A stretch of 64,000 nt of DNA from Streptomyces subrutilus (GTDB lineage Bacteria > Actinomycetota > Actinomycetes > Streptomycetales > Streptomycetaceae): assembly GCF_008704535.1 (NCBI RefSeq), contig NZ_CP023701.1:6862001-6926000 (forward strand), written 5' to 3'. The position numbers and the translations under genes were made by a program. A model generated the notes under the pieces. It did not search any database and had not been told where the DNA came from. It was given only the letters and a program-made list of their open reading frames with translations. Positions 48,329-57,374 of the stretch are shown here, one piece after another (the stretch's first letter is position 1; every line of letters begins with the position of its first letter).

Positions 48329-49236
48329 GCCGGACCCGTTCCCGTTACGCCCCCGACCGCGGGCTGACCACGCGCATGGTGACCACCATGTTCCTGATCG
48401 GTCTGCTGTACGTGGTCCTGGTCGGCGTGCTGCTCGCAGTGCTGCGCGGCGCCTGGCCGATCGTTCTGATCTTCACCGGCGGCCTGTTCATCGCCCAGTT
48501 CTGGTTCAGCGACCGCATCGCGGCCTTCAGCATGGGCGCACGGGAGGTCACCCCGGAAGAGGCGCCGGAACTGCACGGCACCGTCGACCGGATCTGCGCC
48601 CTGGCCGACATGCCCAAGCCCCGGGTGGCGATCGCCCAGAGCGATGTCCCGAACGCCTTCGCCACCGGCCGGAGCGAGAAGACCGCCCTGGTCTGCGCCA
48701 CCACCGGACTGCTCCGCAGACTGGAACCGGAGGAGCTGGAGGGCGTGCTCGCCCACGAGATGTCGCACGTCGCGCACCGTGATGTCGCCGTCATGACGAT
48801 CGCCTCCTTCCTCGGCGTGCTCGCCGGCATCATCACCCGCGTCGCTCTGTGGGGAGGTCTCTCCCGCAACAGCAGGGGCAATGACCCGGTCGGCATCGCG
48901 ATCATGCTGATCCCCGTGGTCAGCGCCGTCGTGTACGCCCTGAGCTTCCTGCTCACCCGGCTGCTCTCGCGCTACCGCGAGCTCTCCGCCGACCGCACCG
49001 CGGCCCTGCTCACCGGCCGCCCCTCCGCGCTCGCCTCCGCCCTCACGAAGGTGAGCGGCCAGATGGCCCGCATCCCGACCGAGGACCTGCGGAAGGCCGA
49101 GCCGTACAACGCCTTCTACTTCGTTCCCGCGTTCTCCTCCAAGGAGAGCCTCGGCCGACTGCTCTCCTCCCACCCGACCCTCGAACAGCGCCTGGACCAG
49201 CTGGCCAGGATCTCCGCCGACCTCGCCCGCCCGTAA
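48325..49236 (+). CDS. htpX: Membrane zinc metalloprotease HtpX
   Basis: A 303-residue M48-family protease. Two N-terminal membrane segments (about 20-40 and 43-60), zinc motif HEMSH at 144-148, two further hydrophobic segments (about 155-175 and 190-212), and the third zinc ligand in RYRELSADRTAALL near 218. Two further signatures are DVPNAFATGRSEKTALVCATTGLL and the C-terminal SSHPTLEQRLDQLARI. It degrades misfolded membrane proteins. GGAGG precedes the ATG. PspAB follows nine bases later, forming a membrane-stress operon. Confidence 0.95.
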   Translation: MSRTRSRYAPDRGLTTRMVTTMFLIGLLYVVLVGVLLAVLRGAWPIVLIFTGGLFIAQFWFSDRIAAFSMGAREVTPEEAPELHGTVDRICALADMPKPRVAIAQSDVPNAFATGRSEKTALVCATTGLLRRLEPEELEGVLAHEMSHVAHRDVAVMTIASFLGVLAGIITRVALWGGLSRNSRGNDPVGIAIMLIPVVSAVVYALSFLLTRLLSRYRELSADRTAALLTGRPSALASALTKVSGQMARIPTEDLRKAEPYNAFYFVPAFSSKESLGRLLSSHPTLEQRLDQLARISADLARP

Positions 49237-49245
49237 GGATCGTCC

Positions 49246-49830
49246 ATGGGTCTTCTCGACACCATCCTGGGCCGCACCAAACCGGTCCGCCCCGACCTCG
49301 ACCAGCTCTTCGCCGTGCCCTCCGCCGCCCTCACCCTCCAGGCCGGCGCGGGCTTCGCACCCACCGGGCTCGGCTCGGTCTGTTTCGCGGGCGTCGAGGG
49401 CGGCGCCTTCGCCCGCATCCGGCAGGACGTACGCGAACTGCTCGACGCCGACACCGACCGGGGCGGCATTCCGGTGGAGTTCAGCCAGGACGCGTACGGC
49501 TACACCTGGCTGCTCGCCCGCCGGCCGACCGAGGACACGGCCACCCTGGTCAACGACCTGCACGCGGTCAACACCCTGCTGCAGGAAGGGGGCTTCGGGG
49601 CGCAGCTGCTCTGCTCCCTGATCGGCTTCCGGGACGAACGGGACCGTCCGCTGGCCCTGGTCTACCTCTACAAGCGCGGAACGTTCTATCCCTTCGCGCC
49701 GGTGCCGGGCAGTGCCGAGAAGCGGGACAACCAGCTGGAGTTGCAGGTCCGGGCGGTGCTCGGCGACGACCTCCGGATGGAACAGGACCTGGCCCGGTGG
49801 TTCCCGGTGTGGGGGGCGCCGGGGCTGTAA
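49246..49830 (+). CDS. pspAB: PspA-associated protein PspAB
   Basis: A 194-residue cytoplasmic protein of the PspAB family, which in actinobacteria and archaea accompanies HtpX or PspA in envelope-stress systems. The start GLLDTILGRTKPVRPDLDQLFAVPSAALTLQ and the RDVRELLD and FSQDAYGYTWLLARRP segments are typical. The biochemical role is unknown. Spacing of nine bases after htpX, with GGATCG upstream, indicates co-transcription. No pspA gene lies in the window. Confidence 0.9.
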   Translation: MGLLDTILGRTKPVRPDLDQLFAVPSAALTLQAGAGFAPTGLGSVCFAGVEGGAFARIRQDVRELLDADTDRGGIPVEFSQDAYGYTWLLARRPTEDTATLVNDLHAVNTLLQEGGFGAQLLCSLIGFRDERDRPLALVYLYKRGTFYPFAPVPGSAEKRDNQLELQVRAVLGDDLRMEQDLARWFPVWGAPGL

Positions 49831-49981
49831 CGGGTCGGACGGCGGGCCGTGACGTCCGGTCGTCGACCCGGCGGCGCGGCTGCTCCGTGCGGTGGCCGGA
49901 TGTCGGTGTGCGGGTTGGGCTTGGTGGATCATCGAGCGCTAAGGTCCGAGTAGTTGCTCAAGTCAACCAATAGGGATCGGA

Positions 49982-51529
49982 ATGCACGCCAACACCGAAC
50001 ACTTCCACAGCCACGTGGAAGGGATCCTCGACGCCCTGGACAAGGATCCGGGCCATGAGGCACTGGTGCACGGGGACCGGCGGCTGAGCGCCGGCGACCT
50101 GCGCGGCCTCGTCTACGCCACGGCCCGGGCGCTGCGCTCCCAAGGGGTGGAGCGCGGTCAGACGATCACCCTGCTCTCCGGCAACCTCCCCGAGACGATC
50201 GCGGCCCGCTACGCCGCCGGGCTGCTCGGCTGCCCGGTGAACCACCTCTACGCCGGACTTTCGGCCGACGTGCACGCCGACATCCTCCGGGACGTCGAGA
50301 CCCGCGTGCTGCTCGTCGACCCGGCCCACCGCGAGCGGGCCGTCGACCTCGCCCGGCGCGCACCGCTGGACCGGGTCCTCTTCCTGGGAGGTGCCGCGGA
50401 CGCGGCGGGCCCGGGCGCGGACACCGGCCCGGACCTGTCGGCGCTCGCCGCCCGGGAGTCCCGGGCTGCCATGGCGGGTGCGGCGCGCCCGCAGGACGTC
50501 TGCACCATCCGCCACACCGGCGGGACCACCGGCCACCCCAAGGCCATCTGCACGACCTTCGAGCAGCTGGCGTCGAGCCGGGCGGACCGGTACGAGGAGG
50601 GCGGGACCAGGGCCCTGGTGTGCACCACCCTCGCGCATGCGGCGGGCCTCATGGCGGACGCCGTGCTGCACGGCGGCGGCACCGTCGTCCTGCTGGACGG
50701 ATTCGAGCCCGGCGCCGTGCTCGCCGCCGTCGAGCGCGAGCGCATCACCCACATGTTCCTGCTGCCGCCGCTCCTCTACCAGTTGATGGACCACCCGGCG
50801 GTCGACCGCACCGACACCTCCAGCCTGCGCCTGCTCACCTACGGCGGCTGCGCCTCCTCCCCGACCCGCCTCGCGGCGGCGGTCCGCCGCTTCGGCCCCG
50901 TCCTCTACCAGTTCTACGGCCAGAACGAAGCGGGCGGGATCAGCGTGCTGACGCCCGAGGACCACGACCCCCGTCGCCCGGAGCTGCTGCGGACCGCAGG
51001 CAGGGCCATGGAAGGCGTCGAGGTCTCCGTCCGCGACCCCGACGGACACCACCTGGCCCCCGGCGCGCACGGGGAGATCTGCGTACGGTCCCCCCACGTG
51101 ATGAAGGGCTACTGGAAGCAGCCCGAGCTCACCGCGGAGGTCCTGCGGGACGGCTGGCTGCACACCGGAGACATCGGGTTCGTCGACGCGGACGGATACG
51201 TGACCATCGTGGACCGCCTCAAGGACATGATCGTCGTGGTCGGGGGCCACGTGTACACGGTGGAACTGGAAGACGTGCTGAACTCCCATCCGCAGGTCGC
51301 GCAGAGCGCGGTGTTCGCCGTCCCCGACGCCAACCTCGTGGAGCGGGTCCACGCGGTCGTCGTCCGCGCACCGGGCGGTGACGTCGGCGAGGAGGAACTG
51401 CGCGCCGTGGTGCGGGAGAGGAAGGGTGCCATGTACGAGCCCGCGGGCATCGACTTCGTCGACGCCCTGCCGCTGACCGACGCGGGCAAGCCCGACAAGA
51501 AGCTGCTGCGGAGCCGACTCCGTCGGTGA
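49982..51529 (+). CDS. AMP-dependent synthetase/ligase (acyl-CoA-ligase-like)
   Basis: A 515-residue ANL-superfamily enzyme that should adenylate a carboxylic acid and pass it to CoA or a carrier. Core motifs: HTGGTTGHPKA near 177-187, YGQNEAGG near 314, LHTGDIGFVDADGYVTIVDRLKD near 392-414, and the C-terminal catalytic lysine in DAGKPDKKLLR. No thiolation domain is attached. The acyl specificity cannot be read by eye. It stands before the beta-alanine/TauD gene set but has its own upstream region (GTTGCTCAAGTCAAC at about 49954-49968), so its membership in that cluster is probable, not proven. Confidence 0.9.
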   Translation: MHANTEHFHSHVEGILDALDKDPGHEALVHGDRRLSAGDLRGLVYATARALRSQGVERGQTITLLSGNLPETIAARYAAGLLGCPVNHLYAGLSADVHADILRDVETRVLLVDPAHRERAVDLARRAPLDRVLFLGGAADAAGPGADTGPDLSALAARESRAAMAGAARPQDVCTIRHTGGTTGHPKAICTTFEQLASSRADRYEEGGTRALVCTTLAHAAGLMADAVLHGGGTVVLLDGFEPGAVLAAVERERITHMFLLPPLLYQLMDHPAVDRTDTSSLRLLTYGGCASSPTRLAAAVRRFGPVLYQFYGQNEAGGISVLTPEDHDPRRPELLRTAGRAMEGVEVSVRDPDGHHLAPGAHGEICVRSPHVMKGYWKQPELTAEVLRDGWLHTGDIGFVDADGYVTIVDRLKDMIVVVGGHVYTVELEDVLNSHPQVAQSAVFAVPDANLVERVHAVVVRAPGGDVGEEELRAVVRERKGAMYEPAGIDFVDALPLTDAGKPDKKLLRSRLRR

Positions 51530-52057
51530 CGCTCCGCTCCACCCGTGCGGGCACCCGTACGGACACGCGTCGGGCATTCTGACCGGTACCGCGCACCGGC
51601 CACGTCGCAGTCGGCCGCCCAGAGCCGGGCCGCGGTCGTGGTGTCGACGGCGTGGTTCCAGAGGGGCTCGATCCCGGGCGTGCCGCGCAGCCCGAACCGT
51701 CGCGGGCCCCCTGTCCGGCCGCCGCGCCCGCCGGCCGGGCCGCGCGACACCGGCCGACGGGTGGGAGGCGCCGTCGGCGGCGGGTGCGGCCGAGCCGGCT
51801 TCGCTCGGGGTGCGGGCATGGCTTCCATTCGGCACGTCTGGACGGGAATTTTGCGTTTCTCTCCGCGTGGCGGACCGTCTTCCGACATTCGCGAATGCCC
51901 GGCCTGATGTCCCATAAACGGCTCATTACGCAGCGTGGTGATCGTAAAGGGATGTTGGCCGTAATTTCTGGTTTGGTGGCTGAAAGGTCGACCGTCCGGG
52001 CCCCATTTGTTGATCGTTTTCTGCGATCGCGTGCGCAGAGTAGTCGGCCCCCTTCGC
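51530..52057. other. Long intergenic region, 3' part AT-rich
   Basis: About 530 bases without a convincing gene. The part after 51830 is clearly AT-richer than the surroundings. On the minus strand near 51580-51700 a short protein-like stretch (GTPGIEPLWNHAVDTTTAARL) can be read without a start or domain; it may be a gene remnant. Otherwise I see nothing. Confidence 0.4.
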
Positions 52058-52088
52058 TTGACATCGGCAGCCCACCCCTCCCTACAGT
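52058..52088 (+). promoter_or_regulatory. Strong sigma-70-type promoter of the TauD-panD operon
   Basis: TTGACA (52058-52063), a 19-base spacer, TACAGT (52083-52088). This is close to the principal sigma consensus in Streptomyces. Transcription would begin near 52095 and leave a leader of about 108 bases before the TauD gene, in an AT-rich context. Confidence 0.75.
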
Positions 52089-52202
52089 GGTGCTGGCCGA
52101 GAATGAGAGCACCGCGAATCATCAAGGAACAGTGCGCCCTAAATTCACGTATCCCTTGCGGTGGTGCGTTCCATCGAGGGAGTTTCTTCATGTGGAGGGG
52201 AA

Positions 52203-52943
52203 ATGGCTCATTCGCCCATCAGTATTCTGTCCCGGGTCGACTTCAATGGTCACCCGCTGACGGAAGAACTCCTGTCGAGAACGTTCCAGCAGCTCATGGA
52301 CGAACACGGTTATGTACTTCTGTGCAATGTTCCCGAGGAATTCGACCCGGTCCGGTTCTGCCGGGCGCTCGGCACCTTCGTGCCGAACTACACGGGTGCC
52401 GTCGTCGGTGACGTCCGGCCGGAGCCGGGCATGGACGACGTCTACCACGCGGGCAACACCCGCCCCCTGACGCCGCATTCCGAGGGCTACGACTTCGCGT
52501 TCACCCCGCCGCGCTACATCGCGCTGTGGTGCATCACCCCGGCGTCCGGACCCGGCGGCGAGACGACCCTGATGGACACCCGGCCGCTGGTGGGCGCACT
52601 CACCGACGTCGAGCGCAAGCAGCTGCTGGAGACCGACTACGCCTGGAAGACGACGGAGGGCGTCCAGCGGCTGGGCCTGGACCTGAAGACCCGCCACCCG
52701 ATCCTCGAAGACCGCGACGGCCGCGACATCGTCCGGTTCAGCTGCAACAACCTGATCCGCGACGACGACGACTTCGCGGCCGAGCTCCAGAGCCGCTGGC
52801 ACGCCGCTTTCGACCGCGACCACGTCGCCGTGGAGTACCACGAACGGGACATGCTCGTCTGGGACAACTGGCGGCTGCTGCACGCCCGCAACGCGTTCAG
52901 CGACCGCAGCCGGCACCTGCGCCGCATCCAGATCGCCGGCTGA
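52203..52943 (+). CDS. TauD/TfdA-family Fe(II)/2-oxoglutarate oxygenase
   Basis: A 246-residue non-heme iron oxygenase. The iron site reads PLTPHSEGYDF, giving His92-x-Glu94 instead of the usual HxD; the distal histidine is His227 in WRLLHARNAF, and an Arg near 240 would hold 2-oxoglutarate. His-Glu ligation is known from clavaminate synthase, so activity is plausible. The protein starts at ATG 52203 close behind GGAGGGG. It opens a tight operon with panD and later genes. It probably hydroxylates, desaturates or cyclises the cluster's intermediate. Confidence 0.9.
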   Translation: MAHSPISILSRVDFNGHPLTEELLSRTFQQLMDEHGYVLLCNVPEEFDPVRFCRALGTFVPNYTGAVVGDVRPEPGMDDVYHAGNTRPLTPHSEGYDFAFTPPRYIALWCITPASGPGGETTLMDTRPLVGALTDVERKQLLETDYAWKTTEGVQRLGLDLKTRHPILEDRDGRDIVRFSCNNLIRDDDDFAAELQSRWHAAFDRDHVAVEYHERDMLVWDNWRLLHARNAFSDRSRHLRRIQIAG

Positions 52944-52965
52944 CCGGCCTCACGAGGAGTCACGC

Positions 52966-53400
52966 ATGCAACGCACCATGCTGCACAGCAAGATCCATCG
53001 AGCCACGGTCACGCAGGCGGAACTGCACTACGTCGGGTCGGTCACCATCGACCGCACCCTGATGGACGCCGCCGACCTCCTGCCCGGTGAGCAGGTCGAC
53101 ATCGTCGACATCGACAACGGCCGGCGCCTCACCACCTACGTCATCGAAGGCGAACGCGACAGCGGGGTGATCGGCATCAACGGGGCGGCCGCGCGGCTGA
53201 TCTCCCCCGGGGACCTGGTCATCATCATCGGCTACCAGGTGGTGGCCGACGAGGAGGCCCGTACGGCCTGCCAGCACGTGGTGTTCGTCGACGAACGCAA
53301 CCGCCCCCTCTCGATCGGGTCCGACCCGGCCGAGGTCCCCGACTACGCGGCCGCCGCCACGCTCGTGCGCGGGGACGTGGTGCAAGGAGCACGCCGATGA
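52966..53400 (+). CDS. panD: Aspartate 1-decarboxylase (PanD)
   Basis: A 144-residue pyruvoyl-dependent enzyme that makes beta-alanine from aspartate. QRTMLHSKIHRATVTQAELHYVGSVTID is the classic start; self-cleavage should occur between Gly24 and Ser25, giving the pyruvoyl group. Tyr58-region and later residues follow the family. It lies 22 bases behind the TauD gene and overlaps the next gene (ATGA), not next to panB or panC. So it is probably a dedicated beta-alanine source for the cluster rather than the housekeeping pantothenate copy. Confidence 0.95.
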   Translation: MQRTMLHSKIHRATVTQAELHYVGSVTIDRTLMDAADLLPGEQVDIVDIDNGRRLTTYVIEGERDSGVIGINGAAARLISPGDLVIIIGYQVVADEEARTACQHVVFVDERNRPLSIGSDPAEVPDYAAAATLVRGDVVQGARR

Positions 53401-54767
53401 CCACCACCCTGCCCCAGCCGTCCTCACGGCCGGTCTCCGACCTCCCGTGCCCGCAGGCGCTGAGCCACTACGACACGGAGTTGCGCGCCGTCCTCGCCGC
53501 CGCGGCGGACACGCCCGCACCCGCGGACGCGGCCGGCTTCGCCCCCGCCTGGGAGCTGCCCGCCCCCGGGGCCGATCTCGAACGGTTCTTCGGCCCCTCC
53601 GGCATCAGCGCCCACACGGTGGACGAGCACGGCGGCCGGAGCATCGGCCTCCTCCACCTGATGCACAACCCCCGCACCCGGACGACGAAGACCTTCGCCT
53701 CCCTGGTGATCGTGGCCCGCGCGGTGGCGCACATCAGGCGCACCGGCGAACCCGTCATGATCATCACCCCGTCCAGCGCCAACAAGGCCACCGCACTGCG
53801 CGACGCGGTGCTCCGCGCCCACGAATCCGGCCTCGCCACCCCCGAGCAGCTGCGCATCGTCTGCGTGGTCCCGTCGGCCTCCACCGACAAGCTCTGGCAC
53901 TGCGGCCTGGCCGACGACGACGCGTCGCGGACGGCCCACCCGCTGGCCGTCCTGCGCACCGACGAGCCGGGCGAGGTCAAACAGCTCGCCCGGGCCGTGG
54001 TCGACCAGGAGACCGGCGCCCTGTTCGCGGACACCGGCTTCCGCCTGTGGCACTCCCTCGACCTGCGCAACTACCAGGTGGCCGATGCCGTGCGCGCCCT
54101 GTTCGAACGCGACTTCCTCCCGCCGGGAGAACGCACGCACGCGCACTCCGTCTCCAGCGCCTTCGGCCTCCTCGGCCACTTCCACGGCCAGCAGTGGCAC
54201 ACCGGAAAGGAGTGGCCCGAGCTGGGCGGCCAGTACTTCCTGGTGCAGCACCTGGGCACGCCGGACATGGTGGCCAGCCTCCACCACGGCCGTTTCGACC
54301 ACCGCCCGGCATGGGAGTCGCGCGACGGCCTGTTCCACCAGGACCGGGACCCGCACTTCCCGCGGATCGCCCACGCCCCCGACGAGCAGCTCGACTCCAC
54401 CTTCTACACGCGCTCACCGGTCACCTCGCCGCGGATGAACGAGATCATCGACCGGCAGGGCGGCGGGGGAGTGGTCGTCTCCCTCGCCGAGTGCCTTGAG
54501 CGCTATCCGCGCATCCGCCACGTACTGGCCCCGCACGGCGTACACCTGCCGGCCGACCCCCGCGAGCTGCGGGAATGGTCCCTGGTGATGGCCCTCACCG
54601 GCGTGCTCAACGGCATCGACCGCGGCCTGATCGCGACCCGGGAGGTCCTCGTCCACGGCTCCGGCTCCTACGGCACCGGAGACTTCCGCACCGCCGACGC
54701 GCGCCACCTGCGGCACGTCTCCTCCCTGGACGACCTGCGCCGGGTCGTCCGCGCGGCCGCGGCCTGA
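53397..54767 (+). CDS. Divergent fold-type-II PLP enzyme-like protein (possibly DUF6002)
   Basis: A 456-residue protein that I do not recognise with certainty; it may belong to DUF6002. NPRTRTTKTFASLVIV (Lys98) resembles the Schiff-base lysine region of threonine synthase, and VMIITPSSANKATALRDAVLRA (about 120-141) resembles the phosphate/substrate loop SSGNT followed by a helix. GSGSYGTG near the C-terminus could be a PLP-phosphate loop. These hints suggest the tryptophan-synthase-beta fold. The start overlaps panD (ATGA), so it is co-translated with the beta-alanine source and may use beta-alanine or a related amino acid. Confidence 0.6.
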   Translation: MTTTLPQPSSRPVSDLPCPQALSHYDTELRAVLAAAADTPAPADAAGFAPAWELPAPGADLERFFGPSGISAHTVDEHGGRSIGLLHLMHNPRTRTTKTFASLVIVARAVAHIRRTGEPVMIITPSSANKATALRDAVLRAHESGLATPEQLRIVCVVPSASTDKLWHCGLADDDASRTAHPLAVLRTDEPGEVKQLARAVVDQETGALFADTGFRLWHSLDLRNYQVADAVRALFERDFLPPGERTHAHSVSSAFGLLGHFHGQQWHTGKEWPELGGQYFLVQHLGTPDMVASLHHGRFDHRPAWESRDGLFHQDRDPHFPRIAHAPDEQLDSTFYTRSPVTSPRMNEIIDRQGGGGVVVSLAECLERYPRIRHVLAPHGVHLPADPRELREWSLVMALTGVLNGIDRGLIATREVLVHGSGSYGTGDFRTADARHLRHVSSLDDLRRVVRAAAA

Positions 54768-54816
54768 GACCGCGCGCCAGCAGCGGCATCCGTCACCACC
54801 TGCCCGGGAGTCACCT

Positions 54817-56061
54817 GTGTCGACCGTCCCCGCCCCGCCCCCACCGCCCGGTGCCGCCGCCCTCCCGCTCCCGCCCCGCGGGCCCGGGAGGGCGGCGGCG
54901 CCCGCGGCCGGTCCCGCCGCCGTCCGCGCCCGCCTGGCCTACGCCTGGAACAACAGCCCCGGCCCGGGCTGGCGCACCCTGCGGCGCCTGCACGACGAGG
55001 TCCCGCGCGGGGTTCCCGTCACCGTGTCCCGGGCGGAGCCGGGCCCGAGCATCGCCTACCTGGGGCTGCCCCAGGGCGAGGCGAACATCCTGCAACTCCT
55101 GGAGCACCAGCGCTCCCGGACGGGCGCAGGACCGGCCCACCGCACCCGCGGCCGGACCAGCCTGCGGCACCTCGCCGCCGGCCGCTGGCCGGACGCGGAC
55201 CTCGTGGTCGTCGGCGCCCAGAGCCGGCAACTGGAACGCCTGCCGACCGCGGCCTCGCTGACCGCGCCGTTCCGCGTCCACCTCGTGGTCGACGTCCCGT
55301 CCTCCGCGGAAGCCCTCGACCGGCAGATATCGCGCCGCGAGCGCTGGGAGTTCCGGCGCAACCAGCGCGCACACCACTGGGCGCTGGAGGAGGACGCCTC
55401 GCCGGAGGCCTTCGACTTCTTCTACCGGACCATGCACGCCCCCACGATGCGCCGCCGGCACGGCGACCGCAGCCGTACGGAGAACCGGGCCACGGCCCGG
55501 CACGCCATCCTGCGCCACGGAACGCTGATGTTCGTCACGGCCGCCGGCGTCCGCGTCGCCGGAGTCCTGTGCCACTGGTCCCGCGACCGGCGCACCCTGA
55601 CCACCCGTCTGCTCGGCGTCCGCGACGGCGACCAGCGGCACTACGACGAGGGCGCGTTCAAGGCCGTCTACCACCTGCTGCTGCGATGGGCCCGCGAGAA
55701 CGGCGTCGAGCACGTCGACTTCTTCGGCACCGAAGCCTTCCTCGGCAAGGGCATCTTCCAGTGGAAGCGGAAGTTCGGGCCGCGCGTGGTCCTTCCCCCC
55801 AACCACTTCTCCGACAAGCGCATCCGGCTCTACGTCCGCCGCGACACGCCGCGAACCCGCGACTTCCTCGTCGCCAACCCCCTCCTCGGTCTGGACCCCG
55901 GCCCCCACGGGCCGGTCCTGGTCCCCACCTACTTCACCGACCCCACGCGGCCGCCCCGATCGGACATCAGCGCCCGCTGCCCCGGCCTCCCCGAGCCCCG
56001 CCTCGTCGACCTCGACGCCTTCCTCGCCGGAGCCGCCCCCCGCACCGGGAGCCGGACGTGA
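54817..56061 (+). CDS. FemAB/BioF2-like GNAT-fold transferase
   Basis: A 414-residue protein with features of the GNAT/FemAB-like (BioF2-like, Acetyltransf_6) group. The central part reads FDFFYRTMHAPTMRRRHGD and VAGVLCHWSRDRRTLTTRLLGVRDGDQRHYDEGAFKAVYHLLLRWARENGVEHVDFFGTEAFL, followed by FQWKRKFGPRVV, which is the typical order (C-terminal GNAT core with basic tail). The N-terminal 45 residues are Pro/Ala-rich. Family members transfer aminoacyl or acyl groups, some using aminoacyl-tRNA. It starts at a GTG behind GGGAG and overlaps the next gene (GTGA). Confidence 0.65.
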   Translation: MSTVPAPPPPPGAAALPLPPRGPGRAAAPAAGPAAVRARLAYAWNNSPGPGWRTLRRLHDEVPRGVPVTVSRAEPGPSIAYLGLPQGEANILQLLEHQRSRTGAGPAHRTRGRTSLRHLAAGRWPDADLVVVGAQSRQLERLPTAASLTAPFRVHLVVDVPSSAEALDRQISRRERWEFRRNQRAHHWALEEDASPEAFDFFYRTMHAPTMRRRHGDRSRTENRATARHAILRHGTLMFVTAAGVRVAGVLCHWSRDRRTLTTRLLGVRDGDQRHYDEGAFKAVYHLLLRWARENGVEHVDFFGTEAFLGKGIFQWKRKFGPRVVLPPNHFSDKRIRLYVRRDTPRTRDFLVANPLLGLDPGPHGPVLVPTYFTDPTRPPRSDISARCPGLPEPRLVDLDAFLAGAAPRTGSRT

Positions 56062-57170
56062 GCCCGCCCCTCGTCGCCGTCGTCGGCACCGGCGCGTTCG
56101 CTTCGGCCCTGGTCCGCGCCCTGGCCCGCCACGCCCACCCGCTACGGCTCCACGTACTGGGCCGCGACGCCGACCGGGCCCGGCACCTCGCCGACCTGGC
56201 GGGCGACCACGCCTTCCTGGCCGGCGCCCGCACCACCTGCGCCGCCGGCCCGCTCGACCCCCACGACCCGGACCGGGCCCGCCACCTGCTCGGCGCCCTG
56301 CGCCCCGACGTCCTGGTGATCGCAGGCTCGGAGCAGTCACCGGCCGAAGCGCGGACCACGCCCTCCGCCTGGACCGAGCTGCTGGCCCGGGCCGGCTTCG
56401 GCCTCACCCTGGCCCTGCAGAGCTCCGCGGCCGTGCGCCTGGCCACCGCCTGCGCCGAGGCGAGCCCCGGCACCGGCATCGTCAACGCCTGCTTCCCCGA
56501 CGCCGTCAACCCCCTCCTCCACGCCCGCGGACTGCCCGTCGCCTGCGGCCTCGGCAACGTCGCCACCCTGGCCTCCGCCCTCGCCGCCCGGCTGGCCCTC
56601 CCCGACGAGCGGACCCTGCACCTGCTCGCCCACCACGCCCACCTCCACGCCCCGCCCCGGCCGGACGACGACGCCCGCGGCTGGCTCGACGGCGCCCCCC
56701 TGACGGACCTGCGCGGCCTCCTGGCCCCGGTACGCTCCCGGCCGCGCCACCACCTCAACGAGGTCGGCGCCGCCGCGGGCGCGGCCGCCGTCGCCGCACT
56801 CGCCGGAGCGGGCCCCGCCCACACCGGACACCTCCCCGGCCCCCGAGGGCTCCCCGGCGGCTACCCGGTGACGGTCGACCACCGCTCCGTGGCACTGCGC
56901 CTGCCCGAAGGCGTATCCCCGGACCGGGCCGTGGAGTGGAACCTGCGCCGCGCCGAACTCGACGGGGTGGTCGTCGGCACCGACGGCACCGTCCGCACGA
57001 CACCGCGGGCCCTGGCCGCCCTGCGCGGCCACTGGCCCGACGCGCCGAGCACCTACGGGCCCCGCGACCTGGAACCCGTACGGGACCACCTGCTGCACCT
57101 GCGCGACCGCCTGCGGCGCCAACCCGCTCCGCCCCCGCCGGAAAGCGCCGCCCACCATGATCACGCGTGA
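56058..57170 (+). CDS. Rossmann-fold NAD(P)-dependent dehydrogenase-like protein
   Basis: A 370-residue protein opening with a dinucleotide motif, VAVVGTGAFASALVRALARH, followed by LHVLGRDADRA. The middle contains LTLALQSSAAVRLATAC and NACFPDAVNPLLHARGLPVACGLGNVATLASAL, somewhat reminiscent of opine- or malate-type dehydrogenases, but I cannot name the family. The second half is helical and Ala/Leu/His-rich. It starts at a GTG that overlaps the preceding transferase stop (GTGA). It probably reduces or oxidises the cluster's imine or keto intermediate; that is inference. Confidence 0.6.
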   Translation: MSPPLVAVVGTGAFASALVRALARHAHPLRLHVLGRDADRARHLADLAGDHAFLAGARTTCAAGPLDPHDPDRARHLLGALRPDVLVIAGSEQSPAEARTTPSAWTELLARAGFGLTLALQSSAAVRLATACAEASPGTGIVNACFPDAVNPLLHARGLPVACGLGNVATLASALAARLALPDERTLHLLAHHAHLHAPPRPDDDARGWLDGAPLTDLRGLLAPVRSRPRHHLNEVGAAAGAAAVAALAGAGPAHTGHLPGPRGLPGGYPVTVDHRSVALRLPEGVSPDRAVEWNLRRAELDGVVVGTDGTVRTTPRALAALRGHWPDAPSTYGPRDLEPVRDHLLHLRDRLRRQPAPPPPESAAHHDHA

Positions 57171-57374
57171 CCCGGCCCGCGCCCCCGCGACACCGGCGCC
57201 CCGCGCCCTTCCCGCCCGTCACCTCCGCCGAGGGCGCGACAGCGGGAGCGAGCCGACCGCACGGCGACCGCCCGCGCAGCGCACCGCCCCCGACCGCGCC
57301 GGTCGGGGCCGCGCCGCGCCGACCCGCGGCCGGGTCCGGCCGTCCCGTCGCACACGACCCCGAAGGAGCCCCGC

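Noticed and set aside
51580..51700. Short minus-strand protein-like stretch in the gap after the AMP-ligase
   Set aside because: It reads like a protein (GTPGIEPLWNHAVDTTTAARL) but has no start, ribosome site or recognisable domain. I mention it only as a possible remnant.
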